A model generated the notes under the pieces. It searched no databases, had not been told where the DNA came from, and worked only from the letters and a program-made list of their open reading frames with translations. This document shows positions 1-8,311 of a stretch of DNA of 64,000 nt, piece by piece. The stretch lies in the NCBI RefSeq assembly GCF_001942625.1, contig NZ_MLCL01000073.1, forward strand, positions 1 to 64,000. The letters run 5' to 3'. A program made the translations under genes and the position numbers. The DNA comes from Mycobacterium syngnathidarum. Its GTDB lineage: Bacteria; Actinomycetota; Actinomycetes; Mycobacteriales; Mycobacteriaceae. The first letter of the stretch is position 1. Every line of letters starts with the position of its first letter.

Positions 1-227
1 GAAAGGCCCGACCGGAGCGCACAGGAACAGCTGGACAGACCAGCAGATACCCCCTGCCCGCGACCAGGACCAGCCCTCAACAGCCCAGCGAGGCACACCT
101 ACCCCAATTCATCAGTGGATCGAGGCTTAGGGGCACACGGCTCGTCCTTCCTGTTTCAGCGGGACGTGGCAGGTGGTCGCGGAACCGTTCAGACCACATC
201 CCGCACGACACAGGAGGTTTAGTCCAC
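1..227. other. Upstream segment with RBS of the hybrid ATPase gene
   Basis: No gene is recognised here. The reading frame of the downstream ATPase has no stop codon back to the window edge, but an AGGAGG ribosome binding site at about 211-216 sits about 10 bases before the ATG at 228, so that ATG is taken as the start. Confidence 0.5.
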
Positions 228-3134
228 ATGGTTGAATCCGCACGTCTCAAGAACCGGGCCCGCAAATACATGGCCGCCCACCCCGGCACCAAGTACCAAC
301 AGGCACTCGACGCGGTCACCGCCACCGAAACTGACAGCGCGCCAGACACCTCTACCGTTTCCATCAACGACATCCCCGACTTCTTCGAAGCCCTCGGGAT
401 TTCCGACATCTCCACCCACGACTTCCAGGCGACATGGGCGGCCAATGATCACACTGATGAGATCAAAATCCCGGTTGCCCTCCTACGTGAAGGCGACCAA
501 CTCCTACCGGATTTGAGCTACCTGAACTTCTACGAGGAGAATCGCGGCGGCAACGGCCCGCACGGGGTGATCGCTGGACGAACGGGTAGTGGGAAGAGCC
601 GTTTCCTGCGCGCAATCGTCCTAGCACTGATGTCCAAATACAGCCCCGACAGGATCGGATTCCTCCTCGCAGACTACAAGGGCGGAGCGACATTCCGGGA
701 CATGGACCCCGGCCGGTGCCCACATGTGCTGGCCAACATTTCCAACCTAGCTGACGACCCCGAGATGGTGGATCGCCTCGGCTTGGTGATCGAGGGCGAA
801 ATTGTCCGCCGCTCGGAGTTCATCACCGGCGAAAAGGGATGCAAGGACATCTTCGAATACCGCGAGCAGCAACGACAGCACCCCGGTGAGCTTGACTGGC
901 CTCCGCTGCCGAATTTGTTCGTGGTCATCGAGGAGTTCAATGGCCCCCGTCCGAGACAGCGAGGGATTAGCGAACTTCTCACTCGAGTCGGCCGCGTTGG
1001 CCGTTCACTTGGCATGCACCTGGTCATGTGCAGTCAGCACGTCGAACGGTCCACGTTTGGCGAGCTGTTGGAGCAGCTTGCATTCTGCTACTGCCTGGCC
1101 GTGAGTTCACCGCATCAGTCGATCACCATGATCGGCACTGATGCCGCTGCAAAGTCGTCAGGCGGCACGCTCACAGGGAAGATCTGGCGCAGGTTCAGCT
1201 GCGACGAAGCACCCGTCGAGATCAGAGCGTTGGACCACAGCGCTCCAGTTTCTGGACGCAATGCCACGATGGCTGACGCGCTGCTTGATCGGCTGTCGCG
1301 TGAACCAGCTCCGGATGTGCGCCGGTTGTGGACAAAACCACTGCGGGAGCCAGTAACACTGCCAGAACTTGGATTACAGCGTCGAACGGATGGACTCGGG
1401 ATTCAGATCGGCCATCTCGACGACCCGCTGCATCACCGAACCCTCCCCTGGACAATTGATCTCGGCTCAACCACCCCGCACTGGCTCATCTCGGGGGACC
1501 CCGGATCCGGGTGCACCACGACGCTGCAGACCCTTGTGCTGGCGGCCTGCGCGCAGCACACGCCCCAGCATGTCTCGTTCGTTCTCCTCGACAGCCGCTC
1601 CGGCCAGTTGCACGCGGTCGCCGAGTCGGCGAACGTGATCGCCTATGCCCACAGTGGGGATGCTGAAAGCGTGAAAGCGGCTCTGGACGAGATCGATCGG
1701 TTGATGAAGCTGCGTCACGACGCTGTCACCCGACCTCACAGCGCAGGGATAGATGCCTATCTGGCGGGAAAGAACACCGACACGGTTCCCGGCGATCCCT
1801 ACGGCCACGTGATCGTCGCCGTTGATGGGCTTGCAGGTTTCGCCGGATTCGGGGCCGGCGGTGGTTCGGTAATACACCGAATCGCCGCTCTCGGCCGCGA
1901 ACTGGGTGTACATCTTGTGGCAACAGACCAGACCCGCGCACAGGAGATCTCCCCCGGGCTCGAGGCGAACTTCTCCAGACATATCCAGCTTCCATGCGAG
2001 CACTACCACCGCGCTCACGCCCCGAACATTCTCCGAGCGCGTTTCGACGCTGAGATCCCCCGGGACCAGCCCGGCCGCTCGATCGACCCCGCTACCGGAC
2101 TGCAGGCGCGCGTTGCCCTCCCAGTCACTGGCAGCGTCGAACCGGACGGACTGAACGTTGACCGCACCTCGGCTGTTCAGGAACTGAGCCGAGCGCTGTC
2201 TTCAGGCATCGACCCGGTTGAGAAGCCGACACCTGAACGTCTCGCGGAGTTCGCTGACGCCGTTCGCCGGTCCAAGTTGCAGGTGATTCACGGTGAGATC
2301 GACAACCTGATTGGACGAGACGCTGTTAAAGACCAGTTGCGCCGAATCCTCGCGTCGGCGCAGGTATCTGCAGAACGAAAGCGGCGCGGACTGGGGAGCA
2401 TCGGTGCCGCAGAGCGCACGTTCGTCGTCACCGGTCGTCCTGGAACCGGAAAGTCACATACCGCTGACCTGCTCGCCCGCGCGTTGTACACGTGCGGACT
2501 CAGTCGCAGTTCAAAAGTCGTTGTGGCCGGCTGGACGCAGCTCGCGGGCGCGAACCCGGGCGATACAGTGGATAAGGTTCAGGCCGTACTTGAGGAAGCC
2601 AGCGGCGCAACCCTCATCATCCATGATGTCCAGCCGTGGCATGCGGCGGAGATTTCGGACATGCTCGTGGACAAGCTGGATGACGGTGGTAGTGGCGGCG
2701 ACATCGCGCTGATCCTCACCGGCTATCCATCAGACGTGGCGCATCTCTTTGTAACGAATCGCAGGCTGGACTCTCTGCTTGGCGCGCGAATCGACCTCGC
2801 ACGCCCCACGGCGACCGAACTCTGGCAGCACCTACAACGGTTCGCCCACAAAGCTGGCCGTCTGCCAGCGGCCGGCTCGGAAGAGGCGTTCTACACGGAG
2901 GTCGAGCACCTGTTCGCGCACGCCGATGAAGGACACTCACCGCTCGATGTGCTTTCCAACATTCGGTTCGCGAGCTATGTCGTCGAGCACGCAGCGCGTG
3001 CGTCCATTGCGCGCTTGACGGACACCGATCTTTCGACGTTGACAGATGCGCAGCTGACAGAGCTGACCACTGAAGACATCGTCATCGCGGTGCGAGGGAT
3101 CGACGCACGCACCCGATCAGTCCCGAAGGGATAG
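228..3134 (+). CDS. Hybrid T7SS ATPase: two EccC-type FtsK/SpoIIIE domains fused to an EccA/CbbX-like AAA+ domain
   Basis: This 968-residue cytoplasmic protein has no membrane segment. Residues about 48-340 closely match the first ATPase domain of the EccC encoded at 37902-42131; the segment EFITGEKGCKDIFEYREQQ is identical in both. The first P-loop GRTGSGKS lies at 117-124, but the Walker B is VIEEF where EccC has VIDEF. The second domain (about 385-640) has a P-loop GDPGSGCT at 423-430 with Cys in place of Lys. In place of a third FtsK domain the protein ends in an AAA+ module (about 690-968) with P-loop GRPGTGKS at 736-743 and a CbbX/EccA-like layout; its Walker B reads LIIHDVQP, so the usual DE pair is altered. 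EccC normally carries its ATPase domains behind two membrane helices, and EccA is normally a separate protein. The fusion is seen directly; a role in substrate handling for the plasmid T7SS is inferred. Confidence 0.85.
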   Translation: MVESARLKNRARKYMAAHPGTKYQQALDAVTATETDSAPDTSTVSINDIPDFFEALGISDISTHDFQATWAANDHTDEIKIPVALLREGDQLLPDLSYLNFYEENRGGNGPHGVIAGRTGSGKSRFLRAIVLALMSKYSPDRIGFLLADYKGGATFRDMDPGRCPHVLANISNLADDPEMVDRLGLVIEGEIVRRSEFITGEKGCKDIFEYREQQRQHPGELDWPPLPNLFVVIEEFNGPRPRQRGISELLTRVGRVGRSLGMHLVMCSQHVERSTFGELLEQLAFCYCLAVSSPHQSITMIGTDAAAKSSGGTLTGKIWRRFSCDEAPVEIRALDHSAPVSGRNATMADALLDRLSREPAPDVRRLWTKPLREPVTLPELGLQRRTDGLGIQIGHLDDPLHHRTLPWTIDLGSTTPHWLISGDPGSGCTTTLQTLVLAACAQHTPQHVSFVLLDSRSGQLHAVAESANVIAYAHSGDAESVKAALDEIDRLMKLRHDAVTRPHSAGIDAYLAGKNTDTVPGDPYGHVIVAVDGLAGFAGFGAGGGSVIHRIAALGRELGVHLVATDQTRAQEISPGLEANFSRHIQLPCEHYHRAHAPNILRARFDAEIPRDQPGRSIDPATGLQARVALPVTGSVEPDGLNVDRTSAVQELSRALSSGIDPVEKPTPERLAEFADAVRRSKLQVIHGEIDNLIGRDAVKDQLRRILASAQVSAERKRRGLGSIGAAERTFVVTGRPGTGKSHTADLLARALYTCGLSRSSKVVVAGWTQLAGANPGDTVDKVQAVLEEASGATLIIHDVQPWHAAEISDMLVDKLDDGGSGGDIALILTGYPSDVAHLFVTNRRLDSLLGARIDLARPTATELWQHLQRFAHKAGRLPAAGSEEAFYTEVEHLFAHADEGHSPLDVLSNIRFASYVVEHAARASIARLTDTDLSTLTDAQLTELTTEDIVIAVRGIDARTRSVPKG

Positions 3135-3149
3135 AAGGGGCACTGAACA

Positions 3150-3190
3150 AGCCCCATGACCCCGGCGACTCTTGGCCGGGGTCATGGGCT
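3150..3190. terminator. Bidirectional hairpin terminator
   Basis: A GC-rich stem of about 16 bp (arms around 3150-3166 and 3175-3190, one bulged base) lies between the convergent ends of the hybrid ATPase gene and the small minus-strand gene ending at 3198. Confidence 0.7.
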
Positions 3191-3197
3191 CCCCATG

Positions 3198-3407
3198 TCA
3201 GTGGGGGGCGGTCCAGACGACTTCGTGTGAGTCGTCTGTCACCTGTGTCGGCTCCCAATCGTCTCCGACCTCAACGGATTTTGAACATTGGTGGCACAGT
3301 GAGACATAGGCTTCATTGCACGCCCGCTCCCGGGCTTCCTCTGGCGTAGCTGCCTCCACGTCGATCACTGTTGTCGAGCTGGAGGCCAAGACGACGGTGT
3401 ACTTCAT
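3198..3407 (-). CDS. Small protein, unknown function
   Basis: The start is set at the ATG at 3407 because it overlaps the stop of the upstream gene as ATGA, which indicates translational coupling. The 69-residue product begins MKYTVVLASSS, has an acidic, Glu-rich middle, and contains a CHQC pair that could bind a metal. No family is recognised. Confidence 0.6.
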   Translation of the reverse strand: MKYTVVLASSSTTVIDVEAATPEEARERACNEAYVSLCHQCSKSVEVGDDWEPTQVTDDSHEVVWTAPH

Positions 3408-3673
3408 ATAGTCGATCCTTCTGCTGCATTGGCTTTGGCGTAGGTATCGGCGACGTGCTGCGCCCATAGGTCATAGGGATCGGGGTCAGTGCGTTTCGGC
3501 TTCCCCGTCAATCGACCAAAGTCCTGCCCGCAGCACCGGAGAATTTCGTTGTCGTTCGAAAACGAGCGCCACCGGGTCGGCCGATGCTTGGCAAGGTGCG
3601 CTTCTAGCGTCAAAAATCCACTGTCCATGTCAGCGCTTCCGTCAGTCTTCGATTTCGCTCGACGCTTGGTCAA
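3404..3673 (-). CDS. Small basic protein, unknown function
   Basis: This 89-residue protein has a Lys/Arg-rich N-terminus (MTKRRAKSK). It is the first gene of a two-gene unit with 3198-3407 (ATGA overlap). An inverted repeat lies immediately upstream at 3677-3746. No family is recognised. Confidence 0.55.
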   Translation of the reverse strand: MTKRRAKSKTDGSADMDSGFLTLEAHLAKHRPTRWRSFSNDNEILRCCGQDFGRLTGKPKRTDPDPYDLWAQHVADTYAKANAAEGSTI

Positions 3674-3676
3674 AAC

Positions 3677-3746
3677 ACCGCTGACACGAGTTGCGTCAGC
3701 GCAATACCCGGGTCTGCCGACGGCCCCGACTTGCCGTGTCAGCGGT
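3677..3746. promoter_or_regulatory. 12-bp perfect inverted repeat upstream of a small operon
   Basis: Arms accgctgacacg (3677-3688) and cgtgtcagcggt (3735-3746) flank 46 bp that also hold a local gtcagcg hairpin partner. The position just before the ATG at 3673 suggests an operator, though this is inference. A related tgacac/gtgtca inverted repeat occurs at 46647-46672. Confidence 0.35.
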
Positions 3747-3770
3747 TCACCCGGAGCAGAATTCGCCAGC

Positions 3771-3986
3771 TCAGCTGTCGATCATGTCGATGTCGCGCAT
3801 CAGGTCGCTGTACACCCGGGCAAGCGCCGCATTCTTGTCGGCCGGCGCGCCGTCATGCGCCCCGCCGAGAGCAACGATCTCGGCTTGAGCTGCAGCTGCC
3901 CGCGTGGCGATCTTGTCGATGTTCTGGCGAAAAGTGCTCGCCTCGCTGTCTGTGTAGACCAGGTGGTCACAGGTAGTGGTGGTCAT
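3771..3986 (-). CDS. Small helical protein, unknown function
   Basis: The start is placed at the ATG at 3986 (MTTTTCDHLV), which has GAGAGG upstream; the frame is open further but lacks a better site. The 71-residue product is Ala-rich and predicted helical, with an acidic end. Function unknown. Confidence 0.5.
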   Translation of the reverse strand: MTTTTCDHLVYTDSEASTFRQNIDKIATRAAAAQAEIVALGGAHDGAPADKNAALARVYSDLMRDIDMIDS

Positions 3987-4149
3987 CTGGGCCCTCTCGG
4001 TGGTGGCATCGCTGCAGAACAGATGCCCAGACACTAGGAACCAGCGCGGCCTTCGCCCAATCTGCAGGCACGACACGCCGACACAGCACGGTCACGTCGC
4101 TGTGTCCATCCCGCGGCACGCGGCGCCTACCCGCTCTGCTCTCTCACAG

Positions 4150-4374
4150 CTATCGGGATTCGATCGCGTCCCTTACCCAGTCGAGTTCGTGCGAAATCTT
4201 GTGCAACGCATCGATCTTCGCCTGCTCTTGATACGCCGACAACAGCGCGATCTGCATCGGATCTGGTTGGGTGGACGCTTTCTGAAGCGCCTCCAACGTC
4301 TCGGCCGCCTTCTTGCGAGAAGCGTCGGCCCGGCCGGCCACCGCGCGATATTCCTTGTCTCTCACTGATTCCAC
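4150..4374 (-). CDS. Small coiled-coil-like protein
   Basis: A 74-residue charged helical protein (MESVRDKEYRAVAGRAD...) rich in Ala, Lys and Glu, with the spacing expected of a short coiled coil. Unknown function; it stands alone between 3986 and 4480 on the same strand. Confidence 0.55.
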   Translation of the reverse strand: MESVRDKEYRAVAGRADASRKKAAETLEALQKASTQPDPMQIALLSAYQEQAKIDALHKISHELDWVRDAIESR

Positions 4375-4479
4375 ACGGCGATCTTCACACGCGGTGGCCG
4401 ACCCGCCACGAACTGAGCTTCGTGTCTCGCGCCCATTTGGCCCCGCCCGGCCCGGTATGGCCGTGAATCGCGCGGTGTG

Positions 4480-5133
4480 TCAGGATGCCCGCCTGTCCCA
4501 GTACCGCGGTGGCAACATGCGGGCACCGCGCAGTGCGCGCAGAAGAGCGGCCCCGTGGCGTTCGGGGATGAAGTCTGCATCGGCGATCACGATGTCGTTG
4601 GGGCTCAGCGGTTGCGTGCCGGCGATGCGAACCCGCACTACCCTCAGTCCGCGAGACGCGTAGAACCGGTTGCGCATGAGGTCCTCGGCCACACGCTCCG
4701 GGGTCCCGTGCCAGCGCTCAGGGTCGACTTCCACCACCGAGAACGGTTTTCGCACAAGGATATCGGGGGTAAAGAATCGGTTCTTCCCTGCGCTGTCGCG
4801 CCCCATGCACATCAGCGTGCCTTGCGGGTAGGTCCGGTAGCCGGCGTTCTCGATGACCTGGCGCACGCGCTGTTCAGTCTTGCTGGTCGCCGTCGAGCCG
4901 TCGGCGGCCAGATCTCCGGGCCGGGCCCGTTGGCGATCCATCCGAGGCAGCACGGGCGGAGTATTGCGCTGGGCCCACCAGACCGCGCCCCACAACACCA
5001 ACAGTGCTAGCGGGACCGCTGGATGCAAGAGAAACTCGATCACAGACGGTGACTGTAGGAAGCCGTCACCGTTTGGGCGCGCGCGGCGCGAGACTGTCAC
5101 TCGGATCACCGGCGTCGGGCACTCACCGCCCAT
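4480..5133 (-). CDS. Membrane-anchored PD-(D/E)XK nuclease-like protein
   Basis: A 217-residue protein. A hydrophobic segment (LHPAVPLALLVLWGAVWW, about residues 36-53) is followed by a soluble domain with KNRFFTPDILV...FSVVEVD, the Asp and Glu-x-Asp pattern of restriction-endonuclease-fold domains related to DUF559/DUF2726. A GTG at 5043 would place the membrane helix at the very N-terminus and is a possible start, but it has no clear RBS. Nuclease activity is inferred from the motif only. The gene lies next to repeat R1. Confidence 0.55.
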   Translation of the reverse strand: MGGECPTPVIRVTVSRRARPNGDGFLQSPSVIEFLLHPAVPLALLVLWGAVWWAQRNTPPVLPRMDRQRARPGDLAADGSTATSKTEQRVRQVIENAGYRTYPQGTLMCMGRDSAGKNRFFTPDILVRKPFSVVEVDPERWHGTPERVAEDLMRNRFYASRGLRVVRVRIAGTQPLSPNDIVIADADFIPERHGAALLRALRGARMLPPRYWDRRAS

Positions 5134-5193
5134 ACCTCGTTCGCCCTTCCGAACGCCTACTCGGTGTTCGTCTTCGCTACTGTTCGCCGCGCG

Positions 5194-5612
5194 CTAGACC
5201 TCCCCGAGTTTCGCGGTAAATTACCCGTTTGACCTGCGGTAACTGTCAGTAAATCGGTGACTTTTCGGTTCACCTGCAGCAATGCGTAGCTGTCGTGGGA
5301 ATGGGGGTGCCTCGGACAGCTCGGCGTGACGGAAGGCAACAGGGTCTATAGGTGGAAGCTCATTAGTTAGTTGTTCTAGATACATATCTTTACCTGCATT
5401 CTCTCTGAAACAGAGAATATCCGCTGTCGGAGGCACCCCCTATTCCCACGACAGTTGCGTGTTTGCCCAGCTGAGCGGTGAATTGACCGGATCTCTGACA
5501 GTTACCGCAGGTCAAATGGGGAATTTACATGGAAGTACGGGGAGGTTCAGCGCGTCCGGGACAATTTACATCCGACAAATCCAGCGGGAAACCGGGAACC
5601 GGTCTGTCGAAA
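5194..5612. repeat. Repeat R1: ~420-bp nested inverted-repeat element, copy 1
   Basis: Nearly identical to 45289-45709 (R2) in the same orientation. Outer arms of about 52 bp (5198-5249 and 5495-5546) are inverted copies sharing acctccccg and gacctgcggtaactgtcag. Inner arms of about 29 bp (5291-5319 and 5424-5453) are also inverted copies. The centre carries attctct-N7-agagaat at 5398-5418. No credible gene lies inside. The unit could fold as a cruciform and resembles a MITE or a large regulatory or replication site; which one cannot be told from sequence alone. Confidence 0.85.
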
Positions 5613-5763
5613 GTTTTGTTCGGACAGAAGGATGCGGCATTCGTGAGACGTCCTCGAATAGGGCGGCCGGAACCCCGCCATTTAGCATCCGGACGCGTCG
5701 CAGTGGCGCTGCAGATCCCGCTCCAGCGGTGCCGGTCGGGAGTTCAGCGGCAAGCCGCGATGA

Positions 5764-6345
5764 TCAGGCGGTGCATGGAGATGTGAACGCCCCGAGAAGG
5801 TGACGCCAGTCGTCCGCACCGGTAGTGCGGATCCGGCGGTGCAGCGCATCGCGGGACACTCCGAGCTGTCGGGCCACCCACACCCGCGGAATCAGCTGAG
5901 CGCACCCCGCGGCGATGAGTGAGCAGGCCGCATCCGAGGCGTCGCGCAGACCGTTGAGGGCCACTTCGGCCATCGCGGCATCGATCCCGGCCCCACACAA
6001 CCACGCCAGCTCTTTCTCTTTCGGCGAGGTTTCGAGTGAGCCGGCCGCCACGACCAGCGCGGCGCCGGTGTCCGTCGACGGGTGCATGAGCCACTGTTCG
6101 CAGGCCAGCGCAAGGTCTGTGCACCGCTGGTCGGAGTCGATCAGTGCCTGCATCAGTGTTGAGAGTGGACCTGCCTTGCGGCGGGCCGTGACACCGTCCC
6201 CGGAAGAGGACTCGGCGATCAGCGGGTACAGGGCCCGGGCCGACTGCGCCCGCACCGGTTCGACTCGGATCAGCGCCGCTGAAAGTGCGGCCGCCGCTGC
6301 ATGTTCCGGGGTTGCGGGCTGCCGCCACCACGCGGGGTCGCTCAT
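5764..6345 (-). CDS. Unknown protein with C-terminal helix-turn-helix-like segment
   Basis: A 193-residue Ala-rich protein. Its start overlaps the stop of the upstream protease gene as ATGA (6342-6345), so the two are coupled. Residues about 160-180 (IPRVWVARQLGVSRDALHRR) look like a helix-turn-helix. No family was recognised; a link to the secreted protease is only positional. Confidence 0.6.
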   Translation of the reverse strand: MSDPAWWRQPATPEHAAAAALSAALIRVEPVRAQSARALYPLIAESSSGDGVTARRKAGPLSTLMQALIDSDQRCTDLALACEQWLMHPSTDTGAALVVAAGSLETSPKEKELAWLCGAGIDAAMAEVALNGLRDASDAACSLIAAGCAQLIPRVWVARQLGVSRDALHRRIRTTGADDWRHLLGAFTSPCTA

Positions 6346-7163
6346 CGGTCAGTTCCTTTTGCGTCATTGTCGACGACCAGGCGCAGCCCCATTCGCTTGA
6401 GTACGGGAGCCAGGTAGGTGACGTAGTTGTCGGTGTCGGTCGGGCCGTAGGCGAGCATCCCCACGGCCATCGCCTCTCCCCTCTCGTCGACGACGAACAC
6501 AGGGGCACCGGAGTCGCCATGGACCGCCGAGCCACCCCAACGCACCTGTACAGACGTGGCTCTCACCAAGGGACCGCAGGTGAGACCGGAACGGGCGCCA
6601 TTCATGCACATCGGAGTTCCTGCCGGCAGTGACCGCACCGCGTCCACGCCGAGGACCCCGCGCAGTCTGACTCCGGGGGCGATTTCGACTCCGTAGGGCC
6701 CCTGCTGCTGGCTGGCCGACAAGAAAAACACCGCGGCGTCGTGGTAGACCCCGTCCCGGTCGTATCCGCGATCGTAGCTCTGCAACGGTGGAAGTTGTTC
6801 TCGCGCTGACTTGTTCATGGCGGTATACATCCACAGCGGGGCAGATTTAGCGGCCATACAGTGGCCCGCTGTCAGGTAGCCCGGATCGTCGGTGGTCGCC
6901 ACGATCGGCCATGACACGGTGCAGTTCTGCGCCTCGGTCTCATCCACCTGGGAGGCGATGGTAATTCCCGGCTGCGGATAGTCAGCCGCAGTCACCTCGA
7001 CGGGCTGCGATGCGCCGTGCACCCCGGCGATCGCCACCCAAGGCCCACCGGGCAAAGGGTCAGCTCCGGCGGGCGAGACGGTCGCCATGGAGGCCATGGC
7101 ACCAAAAACAACGACAGAAGCAACTTTGGCGATCCAGGGTTTGCTTGGGTGTGCGGTCGACAT
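6342..7163 (-). CDS. Secreted trypsin-like serine protease
   Basis: A 273-residue precursor. A signal peptide (residues about 1-34, ending SPAGA-DP) precedes a chymotrypsin-fold domain with the triad visible as LTAGHC (His101), YHDAAVF (Asp142) and HGDSGAPVF (Ser218). Cys pairs at 81/102 and 186/196 could form disulfides. This is the S1/alpha-lytic type, not the subtilisin-like mycosin (MycP) normally found at ESX loci. It is divergent from the transglycosylase gene at 7338 and couples into 5764-6345. It probably acts in the periplasm or cell wall; its substrate is unknown. Confidence 0.85.
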   Translation of the reverse strand: MSTAHPSKPWIAKVASVVVFGAMASMATVSPAGADPLPGGPWVAIAGVHGASQPVEVTAADYPQPGITIASQVDETEAQNCTVSWPIVATTDDPGYLTAGHCMAAKSAPLWMYTAMNKSAREQLPPLQSYDRGYDRDGVYHDAAVFFLSASQQQGPYGVEIAPGVRLRGVLGVDAVRSLPAGTPMCMNGARSGLTCGPLVRATSVQVRWGGSAVHGDSGAPVFVVDERGEAMAVGMLAYGPTDTDNYVTYLAPVLKRMGLRLVVDNDAKGTDR

Positions 7164-7337
7164 GGCCGCAGGCTAACCCGACGCATACGAAAACTTCCGC
7201 TGCACCACTACCGGCATAATGCGCCCGGCTTCGCCGGATCTACCTGCTCGCGCCGCGGGCAGTTCCTGAGATGCCGACGACCTAAGTTTCCCGGCATCGG
7301 CGCACACGCGCCCCGAAACACAGGAGCTCTGCTGACG

Positions 7338-8306
7338 ATGCCCCCGCTGTCCACCGGTACGCGGATCCTTCTTCCCGCTGCCGCCGCTATGGCACTCGGC
7401 GTGATCAGCGCCGGTATCGCCAGCGCCGATGACAACGTTGCCGCTCCCGATCCGTCTACGTTCGACGTCCCGGGCCCGAAGGCCGTTGACCCGCTGTGGG
7501 CGTTGCCGGCGCCCGTACCCGACGGTCCCCCGGCACTGGAGGCTCGCGCATTCACCGAACCTTTCACTTTCGAGGCCCCGGGCGCTGAACCACCCGTGAC
7601 GGCACACGGGGCAGCCAATGGCGTGGCCCCCGGTCCCGCCGAAGTGGACATGGCTCCGATCGACGTCCCGCCGCGCCCCGTCGTCCTTATCCCAGACGAG
7701 GTCGTGTCTACGCCGATCCCGGCGGCTCCTGAGCCAGGAAAATCGCTGCTCTCCGGCGCCATCCCAGTTCAGGCTGTCTCGGTCGCCGGCCCGATCGGGG
7801 GAACGACACCGTCGCGGACCCTGGTGCTCGTCTCTGAGCAACCGAGCCGCCACCCGGCTGTGCCCGCCACCGGAATCGACAAGGCCGCTGTCGACTACAG
7901 CGCCCATCCGGTTGCCGCCGTCGGCGACGCCGACATTGTCGCGGGCCTCAACGCGGCTGGGGTGGCTCCGGAGTTGACGCCACGGTTCACCGCGGCCACC
8001 CGCACCATCATCGGAGGTGAGTCCGGTGGATCGACCAACGCAGTGAACCGTTGGGATTCCAATGCCTGGGGTGCCACCCAGCCCGACGGCGCACCGCACA
8101 ACAGCAGCCGCGGTCCCATGCAGACCATCCCCGGCACGTTCGCGGCATATCACGCCCCCGGAACCTCGACTGCGATCTACGACCCGGTTGCCAACATCGC
8201 CGCGGCCTGGCGCTACATCCGCGTCCAGTACGGCGTGAACCTGGACACGGGTTCCGGGCTGGACGCGTTCATGGCCCGTGGCACGGGCCGAGGCGTCGGG
8301 TACTGA
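7338..8306 (+). CDS. Secreted lytic transglycosylase (SLT-like)
   Basis: A 322-residue protein with a signal peptide ending ASA at residue 30, a long Pro/Ala-rich spacer (about 31-200) and a C-terminal goose-lysozyme/SLT-like domain. GGESGG places the likely catalytic Glu at 228; GPMQTIPGTFAAY and the tail DPVANIAAAWRYI follow the pattern of this fold. The ATG at 7338 is chosen because it begins the signal peptide and has caggag upstream; the open frame extends further 5' without a signal. A cell-wall hydrolase upstream of secretion genes fits a role in opening peptidoglycan for a secretion or transfer machine (inference). Confidence 0.8.
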   Translation: MPPLSTGTRILLPAAAAMALGVISAGIASADDNVAAPDPSTFDVPGPKAVDPLWALPAPVPDGPPALEARAFTEPFTFEAPGAEPPVTAHGAANGVAPGPAEVDMAPIDVPPRPVVLIPDEVVSTPIPAAPEPGKSLLSGAIPVQAVSVAGPIGGTTPSRTLVLVSEQPSRHPAVPATGIDKAAVDYSAHPVAAVGDADIVAGLNAAGVAPELTPRFTAATRTIIGGESGGSTNAVNRWDSNAWGATQPDGAPHNSSRGPMQTIPGTFAAYHAPGTSTAIYDPVANIAAAWRYIRVQYGVNLDTGSGLDAFMARGTGRGVGY

Positions 8307-8311
8307 TAGCG

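Noticed and set aside
1..227. N-terminal extension of the hybrid ATPase to the window edge
   Set aside because: The frame is open but a strong RBS precedes the ATG at 228, and the upstream translation has no protein-like pattern.
5398..5418. Ninth copy of the recurrent palindrome at the centre of R1 (and R2)
   Set aside because: The half sites TCTCT/AGAGA are shared, but the spacing is 7 instead of 3-5 bases, so it was kept as part of the repeat only.
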